Of a stretch of DNA of 64,000 nt, positions 53,922 through 63,720 are shown one piece after another; the stretch's first letter is position 1, and every line of letters starts with the position of its first letter. Position numbers and translations under genes: made by a program. Origin of the DNA: Odontesthes bonariensis (taxonomy: Eukaryota > Chordata > Actinopteri > Atheriniformes > Atherinopsidae); the NCBI RefSeq assembly GCF_027942865.1, contig NC_134515.1:35423025-35487024 (forward strand), written 5' to 3'. The notes under the pieces were generated by a model. That model saw only the letters and a list, made by a program, of their open reading frames with translations, did not search any database and was not told where the DNA came from.

Positions 53922-56900
53922 GTGAGCAATGCTAAATGAATAATGTCTCTTATTTCCATCTTACATGTTAAATGTGACTTAAATCTAGGCAATTGTTAAA
54001 TTTGAGGCAATGTTTTTTAGTTAAATTAAAAAAATGAATAGGGTGGCTTTGCTGTTTGGAGAGGCATCCATATATATATGTGTATGTATGTGTATATATA
54101 TATATGTATATATGTGTATATATATATATGTATATACAAGTGTGTGTGTATGTATGACAGGAGGTTTTGTTCTTTACATTCATAATTAAGGGCAAAGGTA
54201 GCGCTTCAGCAATGAAAGCCTGTCAACTCATTTTCCCTTTATTGTGTGTTCTGTTGAACAGTTACATGCAGCCATTGCTGATGCATTGAATTCATATCTA
54301 CTTGGCAGGTGGTGGCTTTATAAAGTGCTATAGCAATGACTTCTTTTGGCAATTTATCATGGCCTCTTTGTTGCACCAGAGCAACTACTGCTGTCCCTAC
54401 TTTTGTATTTCTCTGAAAAGAATCATCTCCCCATTCTAATGTAACGTACCTTTAGAGGGCATTTTGTAATGAGGCAGTGTAAATGAAATGAGCTTGAATG
54501 AGTCTTTCCTTCCCTAGGACCTGATCATCTTCCCTGATGACTGTGAATTCAAGAAGGTGAATCAGTGCACCACTGGACGTGTCTATGTGCTGAAGTTCAA
54601 GGCTGGATCCAAAAGGCTGTTCTTCTGGATACAGGTTGGAAGAAGATGTTGCGAATAATTGGAGAAGTGAAAGGACTTCTGTGCATGCAAATGGCTGTTA
54701 AAACCTGCGGGTATATGAAGTGGGAGGCCTTTAAAATGTGCATGTCTGGCAGCTTCATGGTTACATTAATCATCTTTTTCCTGTCTTATCTGGAGGGATG
54801 CTTTCACTCAAAGAATCTCCCCCAGACTCATTTTCATAATGAATAAAGAGAAAAATAGTTCTCTTAAATTGATTTTCTGCCTCCCCCCAGTGTTGGTTAT
54901 TTTACATTTCTTTTATTAAACCTATCTTATGTTAACACATAAATAAATGATTTGTTTATTTTTGTCTGTTAAGAAAGTAGCCCTAACTCAGAGGAATTCT
55001 TGTGTGTCTAATTTCCATCAGGAGCCAAAAAGTGACAAGGATGATGAATACTGTCGTAAGGTAAATGAGTTTCTGAACAATCCTCCCATTCCCGGGGCAC
55101 CTGGCAGCGGCGGGGGCAGCAGTCACGAACTGTCCGCACTCGGGGGAGAGGGGGGGCTCCAGAACCTGCTGGGAAACATGAGCCACAACCAGCTGATGCA
55201 GCTGATTGGACCAACAGGGTTGGGTGGACTGGGTGAGAAGTCGAAATATTTCCTGTGACATGTACATGCAGTCTGTTAATTAGGATTTCAATGGGATTCT
55301 GTGTTGGCTCATGATGTTGAGCTTAACAAGTGTGAAACAGTTCAACCCAGCAAGTGAAAGCATTGTTCCTTAATTGGAAGTACAAGCACACAATTATTTT
55401 GATTTGAATTTGTTCACTTTTCTTCCACATTTTCAGAATGATAAGAGCTCGATCAGAGTGAAATATAGAATAATTCTCTAATGCTTTATTCCATTACTAA
55501 CCAGGCGTACGTTATTTTAAACAAAACATTCTGGAAGTTTACTCAGGAGCCTGAACACGTCCTTATGTCTGTTTGGACTTTATTTTATTTCTTTATATGT
55601 ATAATATATTTGTTGGTCTTTGTCTAAGGAGGACTGGGAGCTTTAGCGGGACCAGGACTTGCCAACCTACTGGGCAGTGGAGGTCCAGCCACCAGCAGCT
55701 CCTCATCCAGGTGACTCTTACTGCGTCACAGACACATTAGATCACTGACATCCCAGATTTATTCCAAACCACTGATGAATATCATCGTATCTGTTCTGTT
55801 TTTGCTTTTTGGGTTTACCGGTGTCTCTCAATTCCTCAGTTCTCGTAGCCAATCCACCACAGCCACCCCTTCATCGGGTGGAACTCCCAGACTGAGTTCG
55901 TCTCAGCCCCCCACCACCCCTGCTGCCCCCTCAGCTTCAGCTCCCTCCTCTGCTGGTACTGCCCCCTCTACACCAGATAAATGTAAATGTATTTTATTTC
56001 TACAGCCCTTGACAGATGATTTTTACGATGTACCAAAGTGCTTTACAGCAGGTAATAAATAAAGAGAAGAATCAGTAAAAACAATAAAAGAACAGTGAAA
56101 GCAATAAAATACAACAAAATCAAATAAGACAAAAGTGTCATCATACTACTGGGTATTAAAATAAATCGTAAATAAGTAGGTTTTTAGCCTAGATTTGAAG
56201 AGATCACAATTAATTAATCAATTAAAAGATCACATCACATGTGATGACTTACTCGATCGACAGCTGCCTGTGTAGGAACTTTTACTGGAATGTGAAAGGG
56301 TATTTCTTAGGTTAACCTGCATCACCTGGAAAGCTGGACACATCCTTTCTTGTCTCGCTTGCAGCCTCAGCTCAGACGCCGGTGGCTCCAGCCTCCATTG
56401 GAAGCCCTGCAGCCCACACACCCATCCAGCTCAGTGACCTTCAGAGTATTCTTGCCACAATGAACGTCCCAGAAGCAGCTGCTGCCCAGGGGTCAGGGGG
56501 TGAGTGACAGAACTTATTGTGATGTTAAGGTATCAGGACAACGCTAATTTAGATGTTCATTAACAGACGTTTGCTCTTTAAACAGTCAAATGACGGTGTA
56601 ATTCCAGAACTTGAGTAAATCTGCTTTTTAAGAGACCCATGTCATGTCATCTAGTGGACCTGGCAAGTGTTTGCACGCCAGAGATGATGGCTCCCATCCT
56701 GAGTAATGCTGAAGTGCAGCAGAGGCTCCTCCCCTTCCTCCCCAGTGGAGAGAGTTTGCTGCAGAGTGCTGATGAGATCCAGAACACACTCAGCTCACCT
56801 CAGTTCCAGCAGGTAGGACGAGCTTTTGATCTCTTTGAGTCGAGACATGCGTCTTCTGGACATTCAGTTTATTTATTCTGAAGAAGTTGAACTAAAATCA

Positions 56901-57965
56901 GAAATGAAAAGCAGTCTCTTTCTTAGATTGGTTTATTGGAGTCGATCCCTCTTTAATTGAATTCCCAGATACAGAAACTGAGAATAAATGGTTCCCAGAA
57001 CCTGATGAAATCCTTTTCCAGTATAAGAGGAACCATCACTGTTGTAATACGTGCATGTCTGTGCTAATTGGCTGAGCATATGACTGCAGCATGAGCGAGT
57101 GTGGTTGGTTCCTCAGAGTTCAGTGCGAACACATTTCCGTTAATGAAGCTTGGTGTCACACAATGTTCAAACCATTTCACTGATTCTGACCTCTCCTTAT
57201 TCTAGTCGATGAGTATGTTCAGCAGTGCCTTGGCCTCTGGGCAGCTCGGCCCGCTCATGAGTCAGTTTGGTCTCCCGGCAGAAGCTGTGGATGCTGCAAA
57301 CAGGGGAGGTAAGATGCATGGAAGGGCAGAAAAGATGGCTTTACACACAGGCTTCTCCTAAAACTGCCATCAGGACTCACAAGATTTGAATAGACTTCTT
57401 TAATAAATGTACATTTTCATCCTTTGTATATTGTTGTTGACTCAGTCAAAGCTCAATGACTGTACCAGTGTACTATAGGCCGCACCAGACACAAGTGACA
57501 GCAAGCTTAGTCTTAGACAGTGGCTGGAACTGAAGGCACTGCTGATTTCCCTTCTTGACCGAGTGCTGAGGAATTTTATGGCCTCTTCTACACCTGATGG
57601 AGAAGCCCAGAGTTTCTGGAATGATATATATCCTTAGATATTTGTTATGTGGCTCTGGATAAAAGCATAAATATAGATGCATACAATCATGTTCTCTGTG
57701 TTGTTATGACAGTCTTATGATGTGACATCAGTTGGATAAGGAATGACTCAGTGCCACAGAGAAAGTAGTGATAGCAGTGTTTAATAGAACAAATGAAGCC
57801 TTTTTAAGAATATTGGAAATGGAAATCACGGCTCGTTACTGGAAAAAGAACTTGATTCTAAATTTCTCCTCGTCAGATGTGGAGGCATTTGCAAGAGCCA
57901 TGCAGGGAAGCAAGGGCGACTCCAAAGAGAAGAAGGAGGATGACGAAGACATGAGTCTGGATTAA
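53712..57965 (+). CDS. adrm1: Proteasomal ubiquitin receptor ADRM1 / Rpn13, nine coding exons
   Basis: Spliced CDS: 53712-53921, 54518-54634, 55022-55232, 55629-55710, 55840-55982, 56365-56499, 56655-56812, 57206-57308, 57877-57965. It is 1248 nt, 415 aa plus stop (human 407). The N-terminal Pru domain (about 15-130: [41 protein letters not shown]) binds ubiquitin and Rpn2 of the 19S particle. A Gly/Leu then Ser/Thr/Pro/Ala-rich linker follows. The C-terminal DEUBAD domain (about 255-385: [38 protein letters not shown]) recruits UCHL5. The tail is acidic, ending EDMSLD. The exon-5 donor is the only doubtful junction. It converges with lama5. Confidence 0.95.
54070..54160. repeat. (TA)n/(TG)n microsatellite in adrm1 intron
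   Basis: Alternating ATATAT, GTGTAT and GTATGT tracts. Confidence 0.9.
54518..54634 (+). CDS. adrm1: adrm1 coding exon 2: Pru domain
   Basis: 117 nt, phase 0 at both ends, CTTCCCTAG acceptor. Encodes [17 protein letters not shown] and ends LFFWIQ; human has LFFWMQ. Confidence 0.93.
55022..55232 (+). CDS. adrm1: adrm1 coding exon 3: end of Pru and Gly/Leu linker
   Basis: 211 nt, TTCCATCAG acceptor, gtgag donor, phase 1 end. Encodes [19 protein letters not shown] and [16 protein letters not shown]. Confidence 0.93.
55629..55710 (+). CDS. adrm1: adrm1 coding exon 4: Gly/Ser linker
   Basis: 82 nt, TGTCTAAG acceptor, CATCCAG|gtgact donor. Encodes [18 protein letters not shown], matching the mammalian linker. 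Confidence 0.88.
55840..55982 (+). CDS. adrm1: adrm1 coding exon 5: Ser/Thr/Pro/Ala-rich linker
   Basis: AATTCCTCAG acceptor. The donor is taken as AAAT|gtaaatg at 55983 (…PSTPDK). An earlier donor (GCTG|gtactg) has the same phase, so the length of this linker is uncertain by some 30 nt. Confidence 0.75.
56365..56499 (+). CDS. adrm1: adrm1 coding exon 6: start of DEUBAD
   Basis: 135 nt, CTCGCTTGCAG acceptor, gtgagt donor. Encodes [17 protein letters not shown], near identical to mammalian ADRM1. Confidence 0.92.
56655..56812 (+). CDS. adrm1: adrm1 coding exon 7: DEUBAD
   Basis: 158 nt, GTCATCTAG acceptor, AG|gtagga donor. Encodes [29 protein letters not shown] and [13 protein letters not shown]. 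Confidence 0.93.
57206..57308 (+). CDS. adrm1: adrm1 coding exon 8: DEUBAD
   Basis: 103 nt, CTTATTCTAG acceptor, gtaaga donor. Encodes [19 protein letters not shown] and [12 protein letters not shown]. Confidence 0.93.
57877..57965 (+). CDS. adrm1: adrm1 coding exon 9: C-terminus and stop
   Basis: CTCCTCGTCAG acceptor. Encodes [19 protein letters not shown] and the conserved end EDMSLD, TAA at 57963-57965. Confidence 0.93.
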
Positions 57966-58234
57966 AGCTCCAACCAAATCCGTTTCCTCTCCTCTTTTTA
58001 CCGTTGTCTTACTCTTTCTATTCCAAAGACAACATTTCTACTCAGGAGAAACACAATATTAACAAAGCAAATGTTCACTGTGAGCAGCAGAAGTTTGTGT
58101 TTGACCTTTGACCTTCCAGAGGGGGCTGCATTTGGCCTGTGCCTTAACTTTTCTTCCAGTCGTTCCATTACAGACCCCCACAGCCTGAGAGAGGGGGGGA
58201 TATACCTCCAGGCTTTTTGTGATTAACTCTTGAT

Positions 58235-58240
58235 AATAAA
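58235..58240 (+). terminator. adrm1: adrm1 poly(A) signal AATAAA
   Basis: AATAAA 270 nt after the adrm1 stop, followed by a TG/T-rich stretch (cctttgtttttc). This gives a short 3' UTR. Confidence 0.65.
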
Positions 58241-58320
58241 AATCAGTTCTGGACTCACACCTTTGTTTTTCTTTTCCAAAGAAACACAAGTTTAGTGTTT
58301 GAATGAAAAAAAAAAAAAAC

Positions 58321-58326
58321 TTTATT
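58321..58326 (-). terminator. lama5: lama5 poly(A) signal (AATAAA on the minus strand)
   Basis: TTTATT on the plus strand, that is AATAAA for lama5, about 1.1 kb past its stop. It is the best 3' end for lama5 and lies 81 bp from the adrm1 signal on the opposite strand. A 14-base poly(A) run directly abuts it on the plus strand. Confidence 0.5.
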
Positions 58327-58847
58327 CAAACACATGAGGGTTAGGAGTGAGGGGGAGGGACAGCTTATTGATTTGTGGAAATGATTTTATTTACACACAA
58401 GCTTCAATCTCATTTGGTACATGTTTATAGGGACAGGACAGATGGGGCAGTTGTGCTCATATAGGGGGATGGTAAAGGGGGGATTGGCAATTTTTATTAG
58501 CTTTACTCTTCATTTTTACGACACCTAAACCTAATTTATATTACATATCATTTGCAAAAGTCTTTTGAAGAGTAAGAGCCATCTGAAAGCATAAAAGTTT
58601 GTACATTTTAGTCAAAACGGTTGTTGGTTAGCACAAAGTTATTATTAAAACAGCATCGGTTCCATCAGTCTGCCACAATATTAAAGGATGGAAACGTGAC
58701 ATTCCTGTTGGACTCAGTGAGCCGCCGTGCACTGCTGAATGAGGAGAAGGAGAATGAATCCGATCACAACTGCTAACATTTGGACCGGACCAGTTTGAAC
58801 AGTGCATTGACAACATCCCCTGTTCATTTAAAGGAAGTACATCCCAC

Positions 58848-58988
58848 CCAGTCCCTGTGTCAGGGGCCACTCCTCGCACTCCCACCCAGTCCCTGTGTCA
58901 GGGGCCACTCCTCGCACTCCCACCCAGTCCCTGTGTCAGGGGCCACTCCTCGCACTCCCACCCAGTCCCTGTGTCAGGGGCCACTCCT
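58848..58988. repeat. 38-bp tandem repeat, about 3.7 units, in the lama5 3' UTR
   Basis: Unit begins CCCACCCAGTCCCTGTGTCA and continues GGGGCCACTCCTCGCACT; units are virtually identical. Open frames with a repeated SLCQGPLL pattern are its translation. Confidence 0.95.
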
Positions 58989-59093
58989 CACAGTGTTCAC
59001 AGTGGACCGGCTCAGTGGGATTAGTTCACATTCTGACCTCCACATGGATCATACGCAGGTATATACATCTTTTACTGAAATATTTAGCTTTCA

Positions 59094-59217
59094 TTTAAAA
59101 TAAAACCTGTTCCAATGTGTGCAGTACGTAGAGCATGTAAATACAGGCCTTTCCAAACAAAGGCCTGTATTTACATGCTCTACGTACTGCACACATTGGA
59201 ACAGGTTTTATTTTAAA
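59094..59217. repeat. Perfect inverted repeat: 59-bp arms, 6-bp loop
   Basis: 59094-59152 (ending CAGGCCTTT) is the exact reverse complement of 59159-59217 (starting AAAGGCCTG), with loop CCAAAC. It lies in the predicted lama5 3' UTR, 222 bp from the stop. No mismatch is seen by eye. Confidence 0.97.
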
Positions 59218-59438
59218 GAGGGTTTTAGCTTTATAGCTTGTATCAGTGCAGACAGTTAGCACCCTGTAGCACAAAAAACAATTGTGTCAAATAATGAGGA
59301 TAAATGTGAAAATATAAAATGCACATTTAAAAATAACAGTATAATAAATATTCAGAGATTTTAAATTAGCTACAATAACATGACGCCCACCACTGGTGTT
59401 TTGCAGCTGGGGAATGTGAGGATAAGACTGTGCTGGGT

Positions 59439-59587
59439 CTACATGTGTGGACAGCCCTGTGTGCCCACAGCGCCGTGCACAGACAGCGGTTTGGACAACA
59501 TGGCAGGTCTGTGGTTGATGGCTGCGCGGCGAATGCATCCCTGGAAGGCTGGAAGCCCACCTGGGAGACTGGGCACTTCGACACCAT
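59439..59587 (-). CDS. lama5: lama5 last exon: LG5 end and stop
   Basis: 149 nt, TGACCACCAG acceptor. Phase 1 gives LPGGLPAFQGCIRRAAIN, then KPLSVHGAVGTQGCPHM and TAG at 59439-59441. Human LAMA5 ends with the similar VHGAVGASGCPAA. Confidence 0.9.
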
Positions 59588-62500
59588 CTGGTGGTCAAAC
59601 AAAGAATGAAATTAGACAAATGAGGTTGTTTTCTAAAAAAGAGAGGCGACAGCAGCCAATCACAACATGTGATCGCATTCTGTTTCAAAAAGAATTGATC
59701 TTTTATGTCAAATAGGCATTGAAGAGTGAAGTGTGAGGCACAAAGAAAGAAAGAAAGAAACACACAGCGAAATGAGGACATGCAGTAAATATCAGTCGGA
59801 ATCAAAGCAGTCTGCCGTGACTCAGCACCACCCACCAGGTGAGCTGCAGGGCATCCTGAGGTGGAATACATGCCAAACCAAAAGATCTGAGGCCAATCAT
59901 CCACAGCAAAAATGGTACACACTGTGCTATCCACGCTTCACTTTCACATTGTGTTGTTGTTAGAACATGTAGAGCACTGAGCTGAGACAGGTATTTATCA
60001 CTATTTCCTATCCTTTTAACGGTCTGATCCCGCTGGGTGATCACAGACCTCAGAGGGTTAAAGACTGAACTGTGATAAAACCAACCCCAGTGGCTCAGTG
60101 GTTAGAGTCGGTCATCCAATAACCAGAAGGTTGGTGGTTCGATTCCCACTCTCGCCACTCAAAGATTGGTGGAACTGACAGCTGGAGGGGTGTCAGTCCA
60201 CCTCCTTGTCACAGCTGAGGTGCCCTTGAGCAAGACACCGTACCCCCATGCTCCCCGGGCGCTTCATGGCTGCCCACCGCTCCAGGTTGGCATCTGTCTC
60301 TGAGTGTGTGACCCTGTGCATGTGCATGTGTGTGTCAACAGGTGCCAACCTGGATGGGTTAAAAGCAGAGGACAAATTTCATGTGTATGCATGACCAATG
60401 AATCGGATCTTAATAAAAAGAGACAGTGGCTGTGTTCGAAACCTCCTACTAACTTTAACTTTTTTTTAAGTTCCCGGATGCATACTAGATTCGCCGAAAT
60501 GTTGAGTATGCATCATAAGGTTACTTGTCATACTTAAACTACCCAAGATGCAGCGTAACTTGACGTCGCCGATCGTCATTTCCTGTCAAAACGGCAGTTT
60601 CAAGCTAGCTACAAGGAGGGTAGGTTCACTTTGTGAAAATAACCGGAAGTGCGTTACTCACTGCGGCTAGCTTTAGTAGCGCCAAATTCGTTGGAACAAA
60701 ATTGTAAATAGCCGGTATTTTGTCAGATTTTCAACACCTTGGGGATCTAAACGACTACTTTCTCACCTGAAAATGTTTCAAATGTTGCTAAAGTTATATA
60801 TTTACAGAGTTTATAGCTTAAGCGAAATCAGCTTCAGGCCGGCTGATTTCGGCTCGGGCAAGAGCGAAGTGCACTGTGTGTAAACGCTCTGCATACTGTC
60901 TGATCGAATAAGTATGCAGTTTGCAAGTATGTAGTATGTAGTAGGCGGTTTGGAACACAGCCTGAGTGTATCAGTGTTATCTGCTCACCGGGTGCACCTC
61001 CGAGGTAAACGGTGACCTTGGCCGCTGAGGAGCGGCTCTGTTTGGGGCCGACGCCGTGCTCACTGGCTCCATCCACGTGCAGCTGGAGGACGTTGCTCTT
61101 CTTCATCACTGGAGGAACAGAGGAGCGTTACAGAGGGACGGTGAAACAGTCAGAAATGTTTGGGACCGGTCGCTGAAGACCCCCACCTGTGATTGTGTGC
61201 CAGCGGCCGTTGCACAGAGGTTCCTCAGGAGTGAAGGCGGTGGAGAACTCCCCTTTGCCGCTGTATACTGAAACAGTCACCTGCCAACACAAACTCAAGC
61301 ATTCAGCTTTTTAAGCACTTGTTATAGATGGACAAACCACAGGAGAGCTGTCATGTGTATTATTTTCTCTTTCAAAGTTTTGTGGGGCTTTTGATTTGAA
61401 TAGATATGTAGTGCAGCGGTCGGAACAACAAATGAGCCTGACATGACAAAGACAAAGGCTGATTTAAGGCCGCGGTATGCTTCTCCGTCGCTATCCGTCA
61501 ATCCGACTCCGTGGTCACTTAAACCTTTCGAGACCGCAAGGGTTGTGATTGGTCGGCTAACAACGTCATTTCCAGAATCACTTTTCCGGTTTAGCTCCTT
61601 CCTCTCAGAACAACGACACCGCCATCTTTGAAAGAGTTTACTGTGTGCCGGTCAAAATTTGGTCAAGATTATTTGCATTTCAACATCAACAAGCTCCAAC
61701 TCCAACAACAGTCTTTCTCTCTCGGTCGCCATCGTTCACTGTGAGGAGTGGAACGGAGCCGGAAGGTGAACAACCAATCAACCACTTTCACCGTAGAGGT
61801 CGCCAGATTGGGTCGTCTAAACGTAGCGACGCCTACTGATCGGGAGGTGAACTGCCTTGGGTATCCGACAGCCCGACGGAGAACTTCGAAAGGACGGAGA
61901 GATGACGGCGAGCTGACGGAGAGCATACTGAGGCCTTATTAGCTTCTGCACACGGGCCACCGGCTCTGTTCTACAGAATTATTAACTAAAGATCAACTCT
62001 CACCTCTCCCTGACTGAGGATCACACTCAGATGTTGGCTCGGTGATGTCCCAGCATACAACAGCAGCCCAGAGTCTGAGACGGGTCGAACCTCCAGCTGT
62101 ATCTCCAGATCTTGACTCAGAACCAATAACTCATCTGTAGGAGGGGAAATAGTTTTGAGGCAAGAAGTGACAACACAACAGGGCTCAAACAAGAAGAACA
62201 CGTGGCTGAGATACCATGAAGAAAAAGCGCTTCTAACCACCTATTGCAATGTGCCCTCCCTGTCCTGAGAAGTACGCTCCGGGCTGCAGAGGGTTCTGGA
62301 AGCAGGGCACGGTCCCTTGGCTGTGAGCTGGGGTTCCTGCAGGGGCATCGTTCACCGTCAGATCCCTGACACAACCGATGAAGCCACCAGAGCCCGGGGT
62401 CTAAAACGTACGGACACAACTCAGTTTTATTCAGCAAATTCAGGACTGCCCACCAGTAGGAATTCTAGATCAGAAGAAACCGCTGTAAGATGTTGGATTT

Positions 62501-63720
62501 GTGCGAGATGCCTGTCCTCCAACAGGAAAATCAGACCATAATCTGGACTCCGTAACCTCCACAAACACAGCCACTGTTCAGCTGCAACCAAAAGAACTGA
62601 GGGCGTGAAACAGAGTCCATCAGCATTTATGTGAAGAACAGTGAGCCCGGGGTCACCTGAAAACATGTTCAACTTAAAGGGGAACTGCGGTATTTTCAAC
62701 ATTAAGCCTCATTTATGAGTCGTCTGCAATGTTTTAGAACCCCCCTCACCGCTTTTTTGATGTTTACTGCTGTCTCCGGTATTTGCCTAATTTTGATTCT
62801 TCTCAACCTGCTTCAGAATGGCAAGTCATGTGCATGTCTTAAAAGGTCCGTAAAAGCACCATAAACGTCCGTTTTCAAAATCATCAACTCACCGGAGTGG
62901 TTACTGGTGTGCACTGGTAATCCATATCAAATTTCGTTGCGAAAAGTTGCTTCTGTCGTGTTTTATTTGGCTGCTCGTTCATGCTTGAACTATTTTCTTA
63001 GCCACCTCACAGCCGTGGATAAACTTCCGCTCAGCAGTTCGTCCGTAGGCCAACTGAGCGACAGGACTACAGCTAGGTATTATCCTGGTTTGCATTTCCG
63101 GTGCTAGAGAACTACAAACATCTCCTCTTTCCGGTTTCGGTGGCGGAGTAATATCAACGAACATCCAGTCTTCAATACAACTCAATGGGATTTACAAAAT
63201 GTCAAATAAAACAGGCTTTTTAATCCCAGTTTTACAGTCCTTCAAAGCCATAACAGCATCTACCACATGAGGAGGATAATTCAGAGAGGTTCAGAAAGGA
63301 AGTGAGAAATGAACATGAGCACAGCGTGACTGGGAGCTTTAAATGGTGGACCATGAACATGAACCAGTCCAGTTTTAATCTATGTGAACTGAACTCTCAG
63401 CCAGCTCTCGTGATGTGAGAGCTTCCACCACACAGCTGATGGAGCTGCTCAGGGATTCATCATGCACATTTTCAATATAAGAAGGTGATAAGTGCCATCA
63501 GCATCAGAAAATGTGTAAAAGCAATATAAAAAAAAACAATAATAAATGCATGTGTAGCTGTACAACCGAACATAACGGTTACCATGAGTGAGGATGGGAC
63601 TCCTCCGATGTATAAAGGCCCGGTGATCCCAGCCGTGTCTCCTCCAGGCATTCTTTTAAACTGAGCACCTATACCGTCCACGATCAGACTAATCTTCTGT
63701 CCTCCGTGCTTTATAAAGAC
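59439..63720 (-). CDS. lama5: Laminin subunit alpha-5, last six coding exons (partial; continues past the right edge)
   Basis: Spliced pieces: complement of 59439-59587, 60989-61108, 61187-61280, 62004-62134, 62241-62400, 63583-63720; 264 codons with stop, all in phase. They encode the end of laminin G-like domain 4 (GPLYIGGVPSSLM, GGFIGCVRDLTVN, PLQPGAYFSGQGGHIAI) and domain 5 (LEIQLEVRPVSDSGLLLYAG, CNGRWHTIT, VTVYLGGAP, FQGCIRRAAIN), closing with SVHGAVGTQGCP. Laminin alpha-5 is a secreted basement-membrane subunit; its LG domains bind integrins and dystroglycan. Convergence with adrm1 is the arrangement of human 20q13.33, which supports lama5 over other alpha chains. Upstream exons lie beyond 64000. 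Confidence 0.92.
60080..60420 (+). mobile_element. tRNA-derived SINE, plus strand, in the last lama5 intron
   Basis: A box AGTGGCTCAGTGGTTAGAG and B box GGTTCGATTCCC are followed by a long body (CTTGAGCAAGACACCGTACC, GGGTTAAAAGCAGAGGACAA) and the A-rich end TTAATAAAAAGAG. Confidence 0.85.
60428..60962. mobile_element. Harbinger-like MITE in the last lama5 intron
   Basis: Terminal inverted repeats: GGCTGTGTTCGAAACCTCC at the left and, reverse-complemented, GGCTGTGTTCCAAACCGCC at the right. No transposase. Its right 180 bp recur reverse-complemented at 50.49-50.66 kb. Its right end is about 27 bp from the lama5 exon at 60989. Confidence 0.75.
60989..61108 (-). CDS. lama5: lama5 exon: LG5
   Basis: 120 nt, TGTTCCTCCAG acceptor, gtgagc donor. 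Encodes KKSNVLQLHVDGASEHGVG and VTVYLGGAP. Confidence 0.9.
61187..61280 (-). CDS. lama5: lama5 exon: LG5
   Basis: 94 nt, TTGGCAG acceptor, gtgggg donor. Encodes SGKGEFSTAFTPEEPLCNGR followed by WHTIT, the laminin-G GxWHxI motif. Confidence 0.9.
61466..61937. mobile_element. MITE in lama5 intron
   Basis: Left end AAGGCCGCGGTATGCTTCTC and right end, reverse-complemented, AAGGCCTCAGTATGCTCTC. About 470 bp, no coding sequence. No exact target duplication could be fixed. Confidence 0.7.
62004..62134 (-). CDS. lama5: lama5 exon: LG5 first strands
   Basis: 131 nt, CCTCCTACAG acceptor, gtgaga donor. Encodes LEIQLEVRPVSDSGLLLYAG and SVILSQGE. Confidence 0.9.
62241..62400 (-). CDS. lama5: lama5 exon: end of LG4 and LG4-LG5 linker
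   Basis: 160 nt, ACGTTTTAG acceptor, gtggtt donor. Encodes GSGGFIGCVRDLTVND, TVPCFQNPLQPGAYFSGQGG; this matches the laminin linker pattern PC-x-PL-x-PG-x-YF. Confidence 0.9.
62674..63195. mobile_element. TTAA-type element, one end recognised, in lama5 intron
   Basis: Starts TTAAAGGGGAACTGCGGTAT and has a GC-richer interior unlike the flanks (GGTTTCGGTGGCGGAG). The matching right end was not found, so the limit is approximate. Confidence 0.4.
63583..63720 (-). CDS. lama5: lama5 exon: LG4
   Basis: 138 nt, 46 codons, phase 0 at both ends, CCTCTGCAG acceptor, CATG|gtaacc donor. Encodes VFIKHGGQKISLIVDG and ITGPLYIGGVP. Confidence 0.9.

Larger units (their letters stand above)
58327..59438 (-). 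other. lama5: lama5 3' UTR
   Basis: Runs from the lama5 stop to the AATAAA. It contains a four-unit 38-bp tandem repeat and a perfect long inverted repeat, annotated separately. No coding potential seen. Confidence 0.5.

Noticed and set aside
58780-59103. 107-codon plus-strand frame with SLCQGPLL repeats
   Set aside because: It is the 38-bp tandem repeat read through in frame; 38 is not a multiple of 3, so the pattern shifts between frames.
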